Below are positions 44,559 to 52,789 of a stretch of DNA of 64,000 bases, piece by piece. Where the stretch lies: NCBI RefSeq assembly GCF_900142565.1, contig NZ_FRBH01000008.1, positions 169,442 through 233,441 on the forward strand. The letters run 5' to 3'. This DNA is from Chishuiella changwenlii. Its GTDB lineage: Bacteria; Bacteroidota; Bacteroidia; Flavobacteriales; Weeksellaceae. Position numbers and translations under genes: made by a program. Position 1 is the first letter of the stretch. Each line of letters begins with the position of its first letter. The notes under the pieces are model-generated. The model worked only from the letters and a program-made list of their open reading frames with translations. It was not told where the DNA came from and searched no databases.

Positions 44559-46152
44559 GATTAAATCTTTTTTTATTTGGATTTTTCGATTTATTTGGAT
44601 TCGGTTGAGAAGAATTATTTTTATTCTCTCCCGAATTATTTGTCTTTGCTTCAGCATTTACATTATTCTGCTGATTTGGTTTTTGGTTGGGTTGACTATT
44701 TTTATTATTCTGATTCGGATTATTTTGATTCGGATTATTCGGTTTTCGCTTTTGTTGTGGGCGATTACGAGGTTTTCCTTGTTTATTTTCCTGACCTTGA
44801 GATTGCTCTTGATTAGGAACTTTTTGAGAATCCTTTACCTGATCTTGTTGTTTATTTTGATTCGGGTTATTCGGTTTTCTATTTGGTTTATTTTGATTAT
44901 TCTTTTTATTCTGATTTGGATTATTAGGCTTTACTTCAGATTTATTTTGAATATTTTTATCATCAACTTGCGGTTTATTTTTCGCTTGTTGAGGACGAGT
45001 ATTATTCGCATTTGCTTTGTCTGAATTTGGCTTTTTAATCTTTTTACGTTTACGATTTTGCTTTTCTTTACGCTCAAATCGTTCTAAAGAATCTTCTCCA
45101 ATTACATCTGAAAAATCTGGTTTTGCTTCTTCTACATTTTTAGCTAAATCTTCTAAAGGCTCAGTTTTTTTACCTTTCGCACTCATTGCTAAAAATTCTT
45201 GAATATCATCCACAGAAAATTTATACCAAACAATTCCTCCTTTTTCGTACGCAAACCACATTTCTCTTTTAAAAACGTCTACTTTAACACAGTGAGTCCA
45301 ACCTTTTTCTGTTTCAAAGCGACTTTCCATAGAAGGAAATGCATTTAATGCATCTAAATATGAGTCTAACTCAAAATTTAAACAACATTTCAATTTACCA
45401 CATTGTCCTGCTAATTTTTGCGAATTAATAGACAATTGTTGATAACGAGCTGCTGCTGTACTTACAGAGCGAAAGTCTGTTAACCATGTAGAACAACATA
45501 ATTCTCGTCCACATGACCCTATTCCTCCAACTTTTGCAGCTTCTTGACGGTATCCGATTTGCTTCATCTCAATTCTTACGCCAAACTTTCCTGCGTAATC
45601 CTTAATTAACTGACGAAAATCTACACGTCCTTCTGCTGTATAATAAAACGTTACTTTGGCTCCATCTCCCTGATATTCTACATCAGAAATTTTCATCTCT
45701 AAATTAAGGTTTTTTGCCATAATTCGAGAATCAACCATTGTTTGTTTTTCTCTATCTCGAAACTCTTGCCAAGTTTCTATATCTTTTTGGTTTGCTTTAC
45801 GATAAACCTTTTTTACATCTTCCGCTGTCCACGAAAGATTCTTCTTTTTCATTTGGATCCTAACAAGCTCACCCGTAAGTGTAACAACCCCAATATCATG
45901 ACCGGGGCTTCCTTCAACAGCGATTACATCGCCAATATTTAGAGATATGTTGTTTTCGTTTTTATAATAAAACTTTCGATCATTTTTGAATCGCACTTCT
46001 ACAAAATTGAACTTCTCTTGTCCATTTGGAAGTTGCATATTCGATAACCAATCGAAAACTGATAATTTTCCACAACCATCAGTGCCACAAGCACCATTAT
46101 TGTTACATCCTTTCGGAAGGCCATTAGAAGTTCCACAAGATCCACATCCCAT
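44527..46152 (-). CDS. ricT: PSP1-domain protein RicT/YaaT with long disordered tail
   Basis: Residues 1-30 are Cys-rich (MGCGSCGTSNGLPKGCNN...CGTDGCG). The PSP1 domain spans ~45-280, with the conserved SCGRELCCSTW and CGKLKCCLNFE cysteines, which in RicT bind an Fe-S cluster in the RicAFT complex. From ~370 to 541 the protein becomes a low-complexity tail of Asn, Pro, Gln and Lys with repeated KPNNPNQN units. The Bacteroidota homologues assist gliding/cell division context by gene order with gldH. The expected role is RNA maturation or sporulation-like signalling in Bacillus; the role here is inferred. A TACCTTTG -7-like element lies at 46180-46187. Confidence 0.85.
   Translation of the reverse strand: MGCGSCGTSNGLPKGCNNNGACGTDGCGKLSVFDWLSNMQLPNGQEKFNFVEVRFKNDRKFYYKNENNISLNIGDVIAVEGSPGHDIGVVTLTGELVRIQMKKKNLSWTAEDVKKVYRKANQKDIETWQEFRDREKQTMVDSRIMAKNLNLEMKISDVEYQGDGAKVTFYYTAEGRVDFRQLIKDYAGKFGVRIEMKQIGYRQEAAKVGGIGSCGRELCCSTWLTDFRSVSTAAARYQQLSINSQKLAGQCGKLKCCLNFELDSYLDALNAFPSMESRFETEKGWTHCVKVDVFKREMWFAYEKGGIVWYKFSVDDIQEFLAMSAKGKKTEPLEDLAKNVEEAKPDFSDVIGEDSLERFERKEKQNRKRKKIKKPNSDKANANNTRPQQAKNKPQVDDKNIQNKSEVKPNNPNQNKKNNQNKPNRKPNNPNQNKQQDQVKDSQKVPNQEQSQGQENKQGKPRNRPQQKRKPNNPNQNNPNQNNKNSQPNQKPNQQNNVNAEAKTNNSGENKNNSSQPNPNKSKNPNKKRFNRGPKPDNTQD
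44540..45040 (-). repeat. Low-complexity Asn/Pro/Gln/Lys repeats in the ricT tail
   Basis: The codons for KPNNPNQN recur at least four times with variations (for example at roughly 44730, 44870 and 44920), giving imperfect DNA repeats of AAT CCG AAT CAA type. The antisense strand is open for 163 codons only as a by-product of this bias. Confidence 0.7.
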
Positions 46153-46237
46153 GCTTCTATATTTTTATTAATGACAACACAAAGGTATGAAAATATTCTT
46201 CTGTATTTGTGAAATCATTTTTATTACTAATTTCTAA

Positions 46238-47107
46238 TTACATAGAATCAAAAACTTCTGAAAATGAATACGTTTCATCTACTCTAACACCTTTTTCTGT
46301 TTGCTTTAAAGTCGCTAATTCGTTCACATGATCATGCTCAAAAAATAAAATGTAATCATTTTCAATTGCATTATTCAAAAAAGTAGCTTTTTCATCTATT
46401 GTTATTAAAGGTCTTGTATCAAACCCTACTACATATATCAAAGGAATATTTCCTACAGTAGGTATTAAATCAGCTATATAAACAATTTTCTTTCCTTTAT
46501 AATGGATAATTGGTAACATTTGTTTATCTGTATGTCCATCTACAAATAGGATATCAAAACCAAGAGGAGAATTTTCTAATAAATTTCCATCCTTAGGCAC
46601 ATGAATAAAATTTAATTGTCCACTTTCTTGCAATGGTAAAATATTTTCTTTTAAAAATGAAGCTTTTTCTCTTGGATTTGGGTTAATTGACCAATCCCAA
46701 TGATCTGCATTCGACCAAAATTTTGCATTTTTAAAAGCAGCTTCTAAATAATCTTTCTCTTTATTGTACTGAATTGCGCCTCCGCAATGATCAAAATGTA
46801 AATGTGTTAAAAATACATCTGTGATATCATCTCTATGAAACCCGTGTTTAGCTAATGAATTGTCTAATGAAAAATCTCCCCATAAATAATAAAATCCGAA
46901 AAATTTAGCATCTTGTTTCGTTCCAATTCCAGTATCAATCAAAATTAATTTATCACCATCTTCTATTAGTAAACAACGCATCGATAAATCAATTAAATTT
47001 CTTTCATCTGCAGGGTTCGTTTTATTCCAAATTGATTTCGGTACAATTCCAAACATTGCGCCTCCATCTAATTTAAAATTCCCTGTTTCTATTTTATATA
47101 ATTTCAT
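46238..47107 (-). CDS. MBL-fold metallo-hydrolase
   Basis: The 289-residue protein has the metallo-beta-lactamase metal motif in DVFLTHLHFDHCGGAIQY (HxHxDH), DGHTDKQMLPII as the third-ligand region and FEHDHVNELATL near the C terminus. The early LIDTGIGTKQDAKF is typical of AttM/lactonase-like and related hydrolases (quorum-quenching lactonase family), but substrate is not predictable. It is a single-gene unit between ricT and gltX. Confidence 0.85.
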   Translation of the reverse strand: MKLYKIETGNFKLDGGAMFGIVPKSIWNKTNPADERNLIDLSMRCLLIEDGDKLILIDTGIGTKQDAKFFGFYYLWGDFSLDNSLAKHGFHRDDITDVFLTHLHFDHCGGAIQYNKEKDYLEAAFKNAKFWSNADHWDWSINPNPREKASFLKENILPLQESGQLNFIHVPKDGNLLENSPLGFDILFVDGHTDKQMLPIIHYKGKKIVYIADLIPTVGNIPLIYVVGFDTRPLITIDEKATFLNNAIENDYILFFEHDHVNELATLKQTEKGVRVDETYSFSEVFDSM

Positions 47108-47200
47108 TGTATCATGATTAAATTTTATTCTTCCTTACTTACGAAGATAAAAAAATAGAAGATTATCTGAAATAAATAGTTAATATAGAACGGAAGAACT

Positions 47201-47208
47201 TAAATTTG
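47201..47208 (+). promoter_or_regulatory. Candidate -7 element of the gltX promoter
   Basis: TAAATTTG fits TANNTTTG, 16 bases before the gltX start; no matching TTG at the usual distance is seen. Confidence 0.35.
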
Positions 47209-47224
47209 CATAAATTTTAATACA

Positions 47225-48733
47225 ATGGCAAAAGAAGTTCGTGTAAGATTTGCGCCTAGTCCAACTGGTGCATTACACATTGGAGGAGTTCGTACAGCGT
47301 TATACAATTATCTTTTCGCAAAACACCACAACGGAAAGTTTTTATTAAGAATAGAAGATACAGACCAAACACGTTATGTGGAAGGAGCTGAACAATATAT
47401 TATTGATTCGTTGAAATGGTTAGGATTAACTCCAGACGAAGGAGTTGGGTTTGGAGGAGATTTAGGATCTTATCGCCAATCTGAAAGAAAAGAAATATAC
47501 AAACAGTATGTAGACGAATTGCTAGCTAAAGGAAAAGCATATTATGCATTTGATACTGCTGAAGAATTAGATGAAGCTCGTGCAAAAGCAGAAGAAAATA
47601 AAGAAACTTTTATCTATAATTGGTCGACAAGAGGAAAATTAAAAAATTCTCTATCGTTTTCTGAAACAGAAACAAAAGAATTATTAGCAAATAATACACC
47701 TTATGTTATTCGTTTTAAGATTGATGATTCTCGTACTGTTTTATTAGATGATATGATTCGTGGAAAAATTTCAATTGATGCATCTACTTTAGATGATAAA
47801 GTGTTATTTAAATCGGACGGAATGCCAACTTATCATTTAGCAAATATTGTAGATGATCATTTAATGGGAATTTCGCACGTTATTCGTGGAGAAGAATGGT
47901 TACCATCTATGGCTTTACACGAGTTATTATATGATGCATTTGGTTGGGAAGCTCCTCGATTTGCTCATTTACCTTTAATCTTAAAACCAGAAGGTAAAGG
48001 AAAATTAAGTAAACGTGATGGTGACAAACATGGTTTCCCTGTTTTTCCTATGGAATGGAAAACAGAAGAAGGAACTGCAAAAGGATATAAACAAGAAGGT
48101 TATTTCCCAGATGCTGTTTTAAATATGTTAGCATTATTAGGATGGAATCCTGGTACAGATCAAGAGATTTTTACATTAGATGAATTAGTACAAGCTTTTA
48201 GCTTAGAAAAAGTTTCTAAATCTGGTGCTCGTTTCTCTCCTGAGAAAGCAACTTGGTTTAATCACCAATATTTACAACAAAAATCAACTGAAGAATTACT
48301 TCCAGCTTTTGAAGAAGTTTTAAAAGAAAAAGGAATTAATGCTTCTTCTGATTTAAATATAAAAGTGATTGAATTATTAAAAGAGCGTGCAAATTTTGTA
48401 CAAGATATTTTTACTCAAGGTGAATTCTTTTATATAGCTCCATCTTCTTACGATGAAAAAGCAGCTAAAAAAGCTTGGAAAGATGATTCTAAAGAAATAT
48501 TGAACAAATTTATTGAAGTTTTAAATACATCAGATTTTAATGCTGAAACATTACATGATGTAATGGCTAATTTTGTAACAACTCAAGAAATTGGTTTCGG
48601 AAAAATTGGAATGCCTTTACGTCTTAGTTTAGTTGGTGCATTACAAGGTCCTGATGTTCCTGTTATTATGGCAACTTTAGGAAAAGAAGAAACAATAGCG
48701 CGTATCAATAAAATTATTGAAGTTTTAGGATAG
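47225..48733 (+). CDS. gltX: Glutamate--tRNA ligase
   Basis: The 502-residue class I synthetase has RFAPSPTGALHIGGVRTALYN with the HIGH-type motif (HIGG) at ~18-21 and the KMSKS-type loop in KGKLSKRDGDKHG at ~259-271. LRIEDTDQTRYVEGA is the glutamate pocket. It charges tRNA-Glu (and possibly tRNA-Gln in organisms lacking GlnRS). The length is standard for Bacteroidota. A strong bidirectional terminator follows. Confidence 0.97.
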   Translation: MAKEVRVRFAPSPTGALHIGGVRTALYNYLFAKHHNGKFLLRIEDTDQTRYVEGAEQYIIDSLKWLGLTPDEGVGFGGDLGSYRQSERKEIYKQYVDELLAKGKAYYAFDTAEELDEARAKAEENKETFIYNWSTRGKLKNSLSFSETETKELLANNTPYVIRFKIDDSRTVLLDDMIRGKISIDASTLDDKVLFKSDGMPTYHLANIVDDHLMGISHVIRGEEWLPSMALHELLYDAFGWEAPRFAHLPLILKPEGKGKLSKRDGDKHGFPVFPMEWKTEEGTAKGYKQEGYFPDAVLNMLALLGWNPGTDQEIFTLDELVQAFSLEKVSKSGARFSPEKATWFNHQYLQQKSTEELLPAFEEVLKEKGINASSDLNIKVIELLKERANFVQDIFTQGEFFYIAPSSYDEKAAKKAWKDDSKEILNKFIEVLNTSDFNAETLHDVMANFVTTQEIGFGKIGMPLRLSLVGALQGPDVPVIMATLGKEETIARINKIIEVLG

Positions 48734-48755
48734 ATTTTCTATCTACAATAAAATA

Positions 48756-48789
48756 AAAAAACTCCTCAACTTTCGTTGAGGAGTTTTTT
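48756..48789. terminator. Bidirectional terminator downstream of gltX
   Basis: AAAAAACTCCTCAAC pairs perfectly with GTTGAGGAGTTTTTT around a TTTC loop; A and T runs on both sides serve gltX and the convergent barrel-protein gene. Confidence 0.9.
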
Positions 48790-48846
48790 GTTATGTTTTT
48801 AAAATTTATAAAATACTTTTTGAATTATCTTTTTAAATTATAGTAA

Positions 48847-49434
48847 TTAAAAATTATAACCTAAAGACATTGTAATTCCATATATACTATAATTGTAATC
48901 TATATTATCTTTTCTATTCTTTAGATTAGACATATATGTCAGATTAACTCCTGAATAAAATGAATTAAAATTATATATAGCACCTGCCTCAGATTTGTAT
49001 CCAATAAAAAAGGATGGAAATTTAAGAGAATCCTTAAAAATAACACTATTAAAAGATGTATTGGTTATATAATCTATTTTTGGGCCTAGACCTACATAAA
49101 AAATATAATTATTATTTGTATTTAACTTATATCTAAAAGTTGTATTAAATTGAATTATATCAAATTTCTCTTTTTGACTTATAGGTTCGTTATTTAATAT
49201 ATAATCTCCTTTTGATCCTATAGAAACATATCCTAACTCACTTGATAAGCTAATTTTTTCTTTATCAAGATAGTCTATTCCCAAAAAAACAGGAACACTT
49301 GTTAAGCTATTTTCTAGAATCTTATTATCGTTAACTTTCAAGTTAGAAACATATATTCCTGTTGATACTTTAAGTTTTTGAGAAAAAGAGAAAATAGGTA
49401 CTAAAATCAATAAAATTATTATTCGTAGTTGCAT
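48847..49434 (-). CDS. Small outer-membrane beta-barrel protein, family not recognised
   Basis: The 195-residue protein has a signal peptide (MQLRIIILLILVPIFSFSQ) and alternating hydrophobic beta strands with a terminal aromatic (ITMSLGYNF), the pattern of small PorT/OMP_b-brl-type barrels of about eight strands. It probably sits in the outer membrane. It follows the lipoprotein gene at 49.5 kb after 35 bases on the same strand, so the two likely work together. No function assigned. Confidence 0.7.
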   Translation of the reverse strand: MQLRIIILLILVPIFSFSQKLKVSTGIYVSNLKVNDNKILENSLTSVPVFLGIDYLDKEKISLSSELGYVSIGSKGDYILNNEPISQKEKFDIIQFNTTFRYKLNTNNNYIFYVGLGPKIDYITNTSFNSVIFKDSLKFPSFFIGYKSEAGAIYNFNSFYSGVNLTYMSNLKNRKDNIDYNYSIYGITMSLGYNF

Positions 49435-49469
49435 ATATTTAGAGTTTAGGAAAGATTTTCTTTTATTTT

Positions 49470-50150
49470 TTAATAAGCTATATATTGATATGGAAAAGTT
49501 AATGTTCCCATATTCGCGAATGAACTATCAGGAATAGATCTATTAATTCTTTGTCCGAAAGCATTGCTGACAACTAAAATATATTTAGTATTTATTAATA
49601 ATTTCCCATTGCTTGACATTGAATAAGTTACTCCGAATTCTTCAGAATTTTGATGAGGAGTGAAACCTATGTAACCTCTAGGAGTAGACTCTAAAGCTCT
49701 AGCAACTAAAGTATTTGGTGGCAATTGAACTTCAGCAGTAAAAGACCAAACTTCACAGTTATAATAACCTGCAGATAACCCATATTTTCTTGCTATTTCT
49801 GGCCTAAAACCGAAAGAGAATACTCTTAGAGGATGCCCTGAACTCATTCTAGTTTTTGTACCAGTAACATAAAGAACTTCCCTTCCATTCCAAGGGTTAC
49901 TCCTTGTAGAAATATTTTCTGAATTTCTATTTAAAACTGAAGGCATATCAGTATTACTAGTTAGATAATTATTTCCTAAAATATTTAAATCAATTTTTTT
50001 AAAAAATAATGAATTTTCTGTTGATTCTCTAAACTTAATTTGATTATTTTCTATATTGGTTGCATCTGGAGAAAAAGATTCGTCTTCATTACAACTTTGA
50101 ATAAATAATGATAAAATTAGGAGTTTTGAGAATAAAATGATTTTTTTCAT
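49470..50150 (-). CDS. Lipoprotein of unknown function
   Basis: I chose the ATG at 50150 (MKKIILFSKLLILSLFIQSCNEDES), which yields a type II signal peptide with Cys20; the open frame reaches 50228, but the extra 26 residues (Cys/Ile/Lys rich) precede the signal and overlap the probable promoter region. The mature protein of about 207 residues has a disordered acidic N-terminal part, then a compact domain from ~100 (NPWNGREVLYVTGTKTRMSS, FRPEIARKYGLSAGYYNCEVW, VARALESTPRGYIGF). I do not recognise the family. It probably pairs with the barrel protein downstream. Confidence 0.65.
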   Translation of the reverse strand: MKKIILFSKLLILSLFIQSCNEDESFSPDATNIENNQIKFRESTENSLFFKKIDLNILGNNYLTSNTDMPSVLNRNSENISTRSNPWNGREVLYVTGTKTRMSSGHPLRVFSFGFRPEIARKYGLSAGYYNCEVWSFTAEVQLPPNTLVARALESTPRGYIGFTPHQNSEEFGVTYSMSSNGKLLINTKYILVVSNAFGQRINRSIPDSSFANMGTLTFPYQYIAY

Positions 50151-50196
50151 AATTAATGTTTTTTTGTTAATAAAGCTGTTTTTCAGCTTACATATA

Positions 50197-50204
50197 CAAA
50201 TATA
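50197..50204 (-). promoter_or_regulatory. Candidate -7 element for the lipoprotein/barrel unit
   Basis: TATATTTG on the minus strand fits TANNTTTG, 46 bases before the chosen lipoprotein start. No good -33 at the usual distance. An AGCTG/CAGCT hairpin (50174-50188) lies in the leader. Confidence 0.35.
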
Positions 50205-50341
50205 TTTATCAATTATTAAAAAACACATTATTAAGTACTTAAAACCGAATAAATAAAAACAACAATGCTTTTTATTTATAAATAATTAGAAAATTTTAAT
50301 AGAGGATAAAATTCATCTCATTACTTAATTATAGATTTTTC

Positions 50342-51856
50342 TTAAAATACTTGCTTGTTCAATTCAATTAAAGGATCTATAAATTCTCTCGTATTTGATA
50401 AACGAGGAACTTTATTTTGTCCACCTAATTTCCCACGAGAAGCCATCCATTCTACAAATAATTTTTTACGAGCTTTATGAACTACTGGAGGATTAAGTGT
50501 CATATTATTAAATCTTTTTGCTTCATAATCAGAATTAATATTCTGTAAAGACTGATCTAAAACAGAAATAAATAACTCAAAATTCTCTGGCTCTTGGTCA
50601 AATTCTATCATCCATTCATGTGCTCCTTTTTCTTTCTGCTGCATGAAAACTGGTCCAGCTGTATATTCAGAAACTCTCGCATTTGTACGCTCACAAGCTA
50701 TTTTTAAGGCTTCTTCTGCATTTTCAATTACCAATTCTTCACCAAAAGCATTAATATAATGTTTTGTTCTACCAGAAACTACAATTCTATGTGGATCTGT
50801 TGAAGTAAAACGTACGGTATCACCAATAATATAGCGCCACAAACCTCCATTTGTCGTAATTACCATGGCGTAATTTTTACCAACCTCTACCTCAGCAATT
50901 GTTAAGAAACGTTGTTTGTCTGATCCAAATTCTTCCATTGGAATAAATTCGTAGAAAATTCCATTGTCTAATAAAAGCAACAAATCTTTACTATGAAGCT
51001 GATCTTGAACTCCAAAAAAACCTTCGGAAGCATTATACAACTCAAAATAATTTAATTGTTTTTGCGTAATCAGATTATAATTTTCCTCGTAAGGTTTAAA
51101 GCTGATTCCTCCATGAAAAAAAACTTCTAGATTAGGCCACAACTCATCCAAATAATTATTTCCTGTTTCTTCTAATAATTTATTCAAAACAACTAACATC
51201 CAAGATGGAACTCCTGTTAAAGAACCAACATCTTCATTTTTTGTTGCATTAATAATTGCATTCATCTTTAGGTTCCAATCCGACATCAACGAAATTTCTC
51301 TATTCGGAATGTTTTTCATTTCTGCATAGAAAGGTAAATTATCAATCAGAATTGCAGATAAATCACCAAAACGAGTATCATATTTTTGATATAATTCACT
51401 ACTTCCTCCAATTCGTAAATTTTTACACATAAAAATTTCGGTTTCTGGAAAAGCATTTAAATACAATGCAAACATTGTTTTACCTGCTGCATAATGACAA
51501 TCTTCTAAAGACTCTTTACTAATTGGAATAAATTTACTTTTGGCATTTGTTGTACCAGAAGATTTGGCAAACCATTTTATCTTCCCATGCCATGTTACGT
51601 CTTTTTCTCCTTTACGTGCTAATTCTATATAGTGTTGAAAATCTTCGTAGAAAACAGCAGGAACACGTTTCTGAAATTTATGAACTTTCTTAATCTCATC
51701 AAAATGAAACTCTTTTCCATAAATAGTCGTTTTGGCTTTTTTGATATTCTCAAAAAGCACGCGTTCTTGTGTACCAATTGGATCTTTGATGCTAGCTTCT
51801 ATTACATTCATTCGGCTTCGCATCATGACTTCCATAATCTTATTGACTATTCCCAT
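50342..51856 (-). CDS. GH3 auxin-responsive promoter family protein
   Basis: The 504-residue protein has the GH3/ANL-type acyl-adenylating layout: KWFAKSSGTTNAKSKFIPIS as the P-loop-like phosphate motif, YNASEGFFGVQDQ and WRYIIGDTVRFTSTDPHRIVVSGRTKHYINAFGEELV. Plant GH3 enzymes join amino acids to jasmonate or auxin; bacterial members have unproven substrates. It is predicted to activate a carboxylate with ATP. A TAATTTTG element lies at 51882-51889. It is divergent from the DUF2797 gene. Confidence 0.88.
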   Translation of the reverse strand: MGIVNKIMEVMMRSRMNVIEASIKDPIGTQERVLFENIKKAKTTIYGKEFHFDEIKKVHKFQKRVPAVFYEDFQHYIELARKGEKDVTWHGKIKWFAKSSGTTNAKSKFIPISKESLEDCHYAAGKTMFALYLNAFPETEIFMCKNLRIGGSSELYQKYDTRFGDLSAILIDNLPFYAEMKNIPNREISLMSDWNLKMNAIINATKNEDVGSLTGVPSWMLVVLNKLLEETGNNYLDELWPNLEVFFHGGISFKPYEENYNLITQKQLNYFELYNASEGFFGVQDQLHSKDLLLLLDNGIFYEFIPMEEFGSDKQRFLTIAEVEVGKNYAMVITTNGGLWRYIIGDTVRFTSTDPHRIVVSGRTKHYINAFGEELVIENAEEALKIACERTNARVSEYTAGPVFMQQKEKGAHEWMIEFDQEPENFELFISVLDQSLQNINSDYEAKRFNNMTLNPPVVHKARKKLFVEWMASRGKLGGQNKVPRLSNTREFIDPLIELNKQVF

Positions 51857-51907
51857 CCAATAAAAGTTTTGTAGATTTACACAAAATTAATAAACTTTAG
51901 TTAGCAA

Positions 51908-52699
51908 ATGCAGTTTGAAGGGCAAATTCGTAAAATGACGACAGAAAATGGAAGTCCAATTCAATATTATTGGAATTTCAAACACGATTTTATTGTGATG
52001 AATCAGTTGTTGGGAAAGAAAATTAAAATAAATTTTGATCATTACGAATGCTTAGGTTGTCATGAGGATAAAGAGATTTATCAAATGGGATATTGTAAAA
52101 ATTGTTTTTTTACTTTACCACAAGCTAACCCAAGTATTATTAGTCCAGAATTATCAACTGCACATTTAGGAATTGCTCAACGTGATTTAGAGTGGGAACA
52201 AAAATTCGAATTACAACCACATATTGTTTATTTAGCTAATTCATCAGGAATAAAAGTTGGTGTAACGCGCTTAACACAAATTCCGACTCGTTGGATAGAT
52301 CAAGGTGCTTCGGAAGCTATTGTAATTGCTAGAACAGACAATCGTTATGAAGCTGGAATGATTGAGGTTTCTTTAAAAAATGTGATTGCTGATAAAACAA
52401 ATTGGCAACGAATGTTGAAAAACGACGTTCCTGAAATTGATTTGTATACTCAATACCAAGAAATAAGAAAAGAGGTTAACGAAGAATTTAGACAATTTTT
52501 GGTTGAGGAACCAGAAGTATTAAAATTAGATTATCCTGTTTTAAGCTATCCTGAAAAAGTAAAATCGACAAACCTAAAAAAGATGCCAACAGTAGAAGGT
52601 GTTTTGAAAGGAATAAAAGGTCAGTATTTAATTTTCGAAGATAATACTGTTTTTAATGTTCGTGCACACGAAGGTTACTATGTAACTTTTGAGGTTTAA
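51908..52699 (+). CDS. DUF2797 family protein
   Basis: The 263-residue protein has a four-Cys zinc-type knuckle in ECLGCHEDKEIYQMGYCKNCFF (residues ~49-70) followed by AHLGIAQRDLEWEQ, KVGVTRLTQIPTRWIDQGAS and ARTDNRYEAGMIEVSLKN, which are the DUF2797 signature blocks. The GVTR..Q.P.RW.DQGA part resembles a GIY-YIG-like nuclease core, so nucleic-acid action is possible but unproven. It is a single-gene unit. Confidence 0.85.
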   Translation: MQFEGQIRKMTTENGSPIQYYWNFKHDFIVMNQLLGKKIKINFDHYECLGCHEDKEIYQMGYCKNCFFTLPQANPSIISPELSTAHLGIAQRDLEWEQKFELQPHIVYLANSSGIKVGVTRLTQIPTRWIDQGASEAIVIARTDNRYEAGMIEVSLKNVIADKTNWQRMLKNDVPEIDLYTQYQEIRKEVNEEFRQFLVEEPEVLKLDYPVLSYPEKVKSTNLKKMPTVEGVLKGIKGQYLIFEDNTVFNVRAHEGYYVTFEV

Positions 52700-52731
52700 A
52701 TAGTAAAATTATTTTTAAATATATCCAAAAA

Positions 52732-52761
52732 AAATTCCCAATCTTAAAAAATTGGGAATTT
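52732..52761. terminator. Terminator between convergent DUF2797 gene and metE
   Basis: An 11-bp stem AAATTCCCAAT/ATTGGGAATTT with an 8-nt loop; A-run on the left serves metE on the minus strand. Confidence 0.8.
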
Positions 52762-52789
52762 CATTTTTAATTAATTTTAGAGTCAAATA

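Noticed and set aside
44559..44657. N-terminal extension of gldH
   Set aside because: The basic, repetitive residues come from the ricT repeat region read in another frame and would bury the lipoprotein signal.
44533..45024. 163-codon plus-strand open frame antisense to ricT
   Set aside because: It is very hydrophobic and Ile/Arg rich because it reads the complement of Asn/Pro/Gln/Lys codons. It has no family features and the ricT frame is clearly real.
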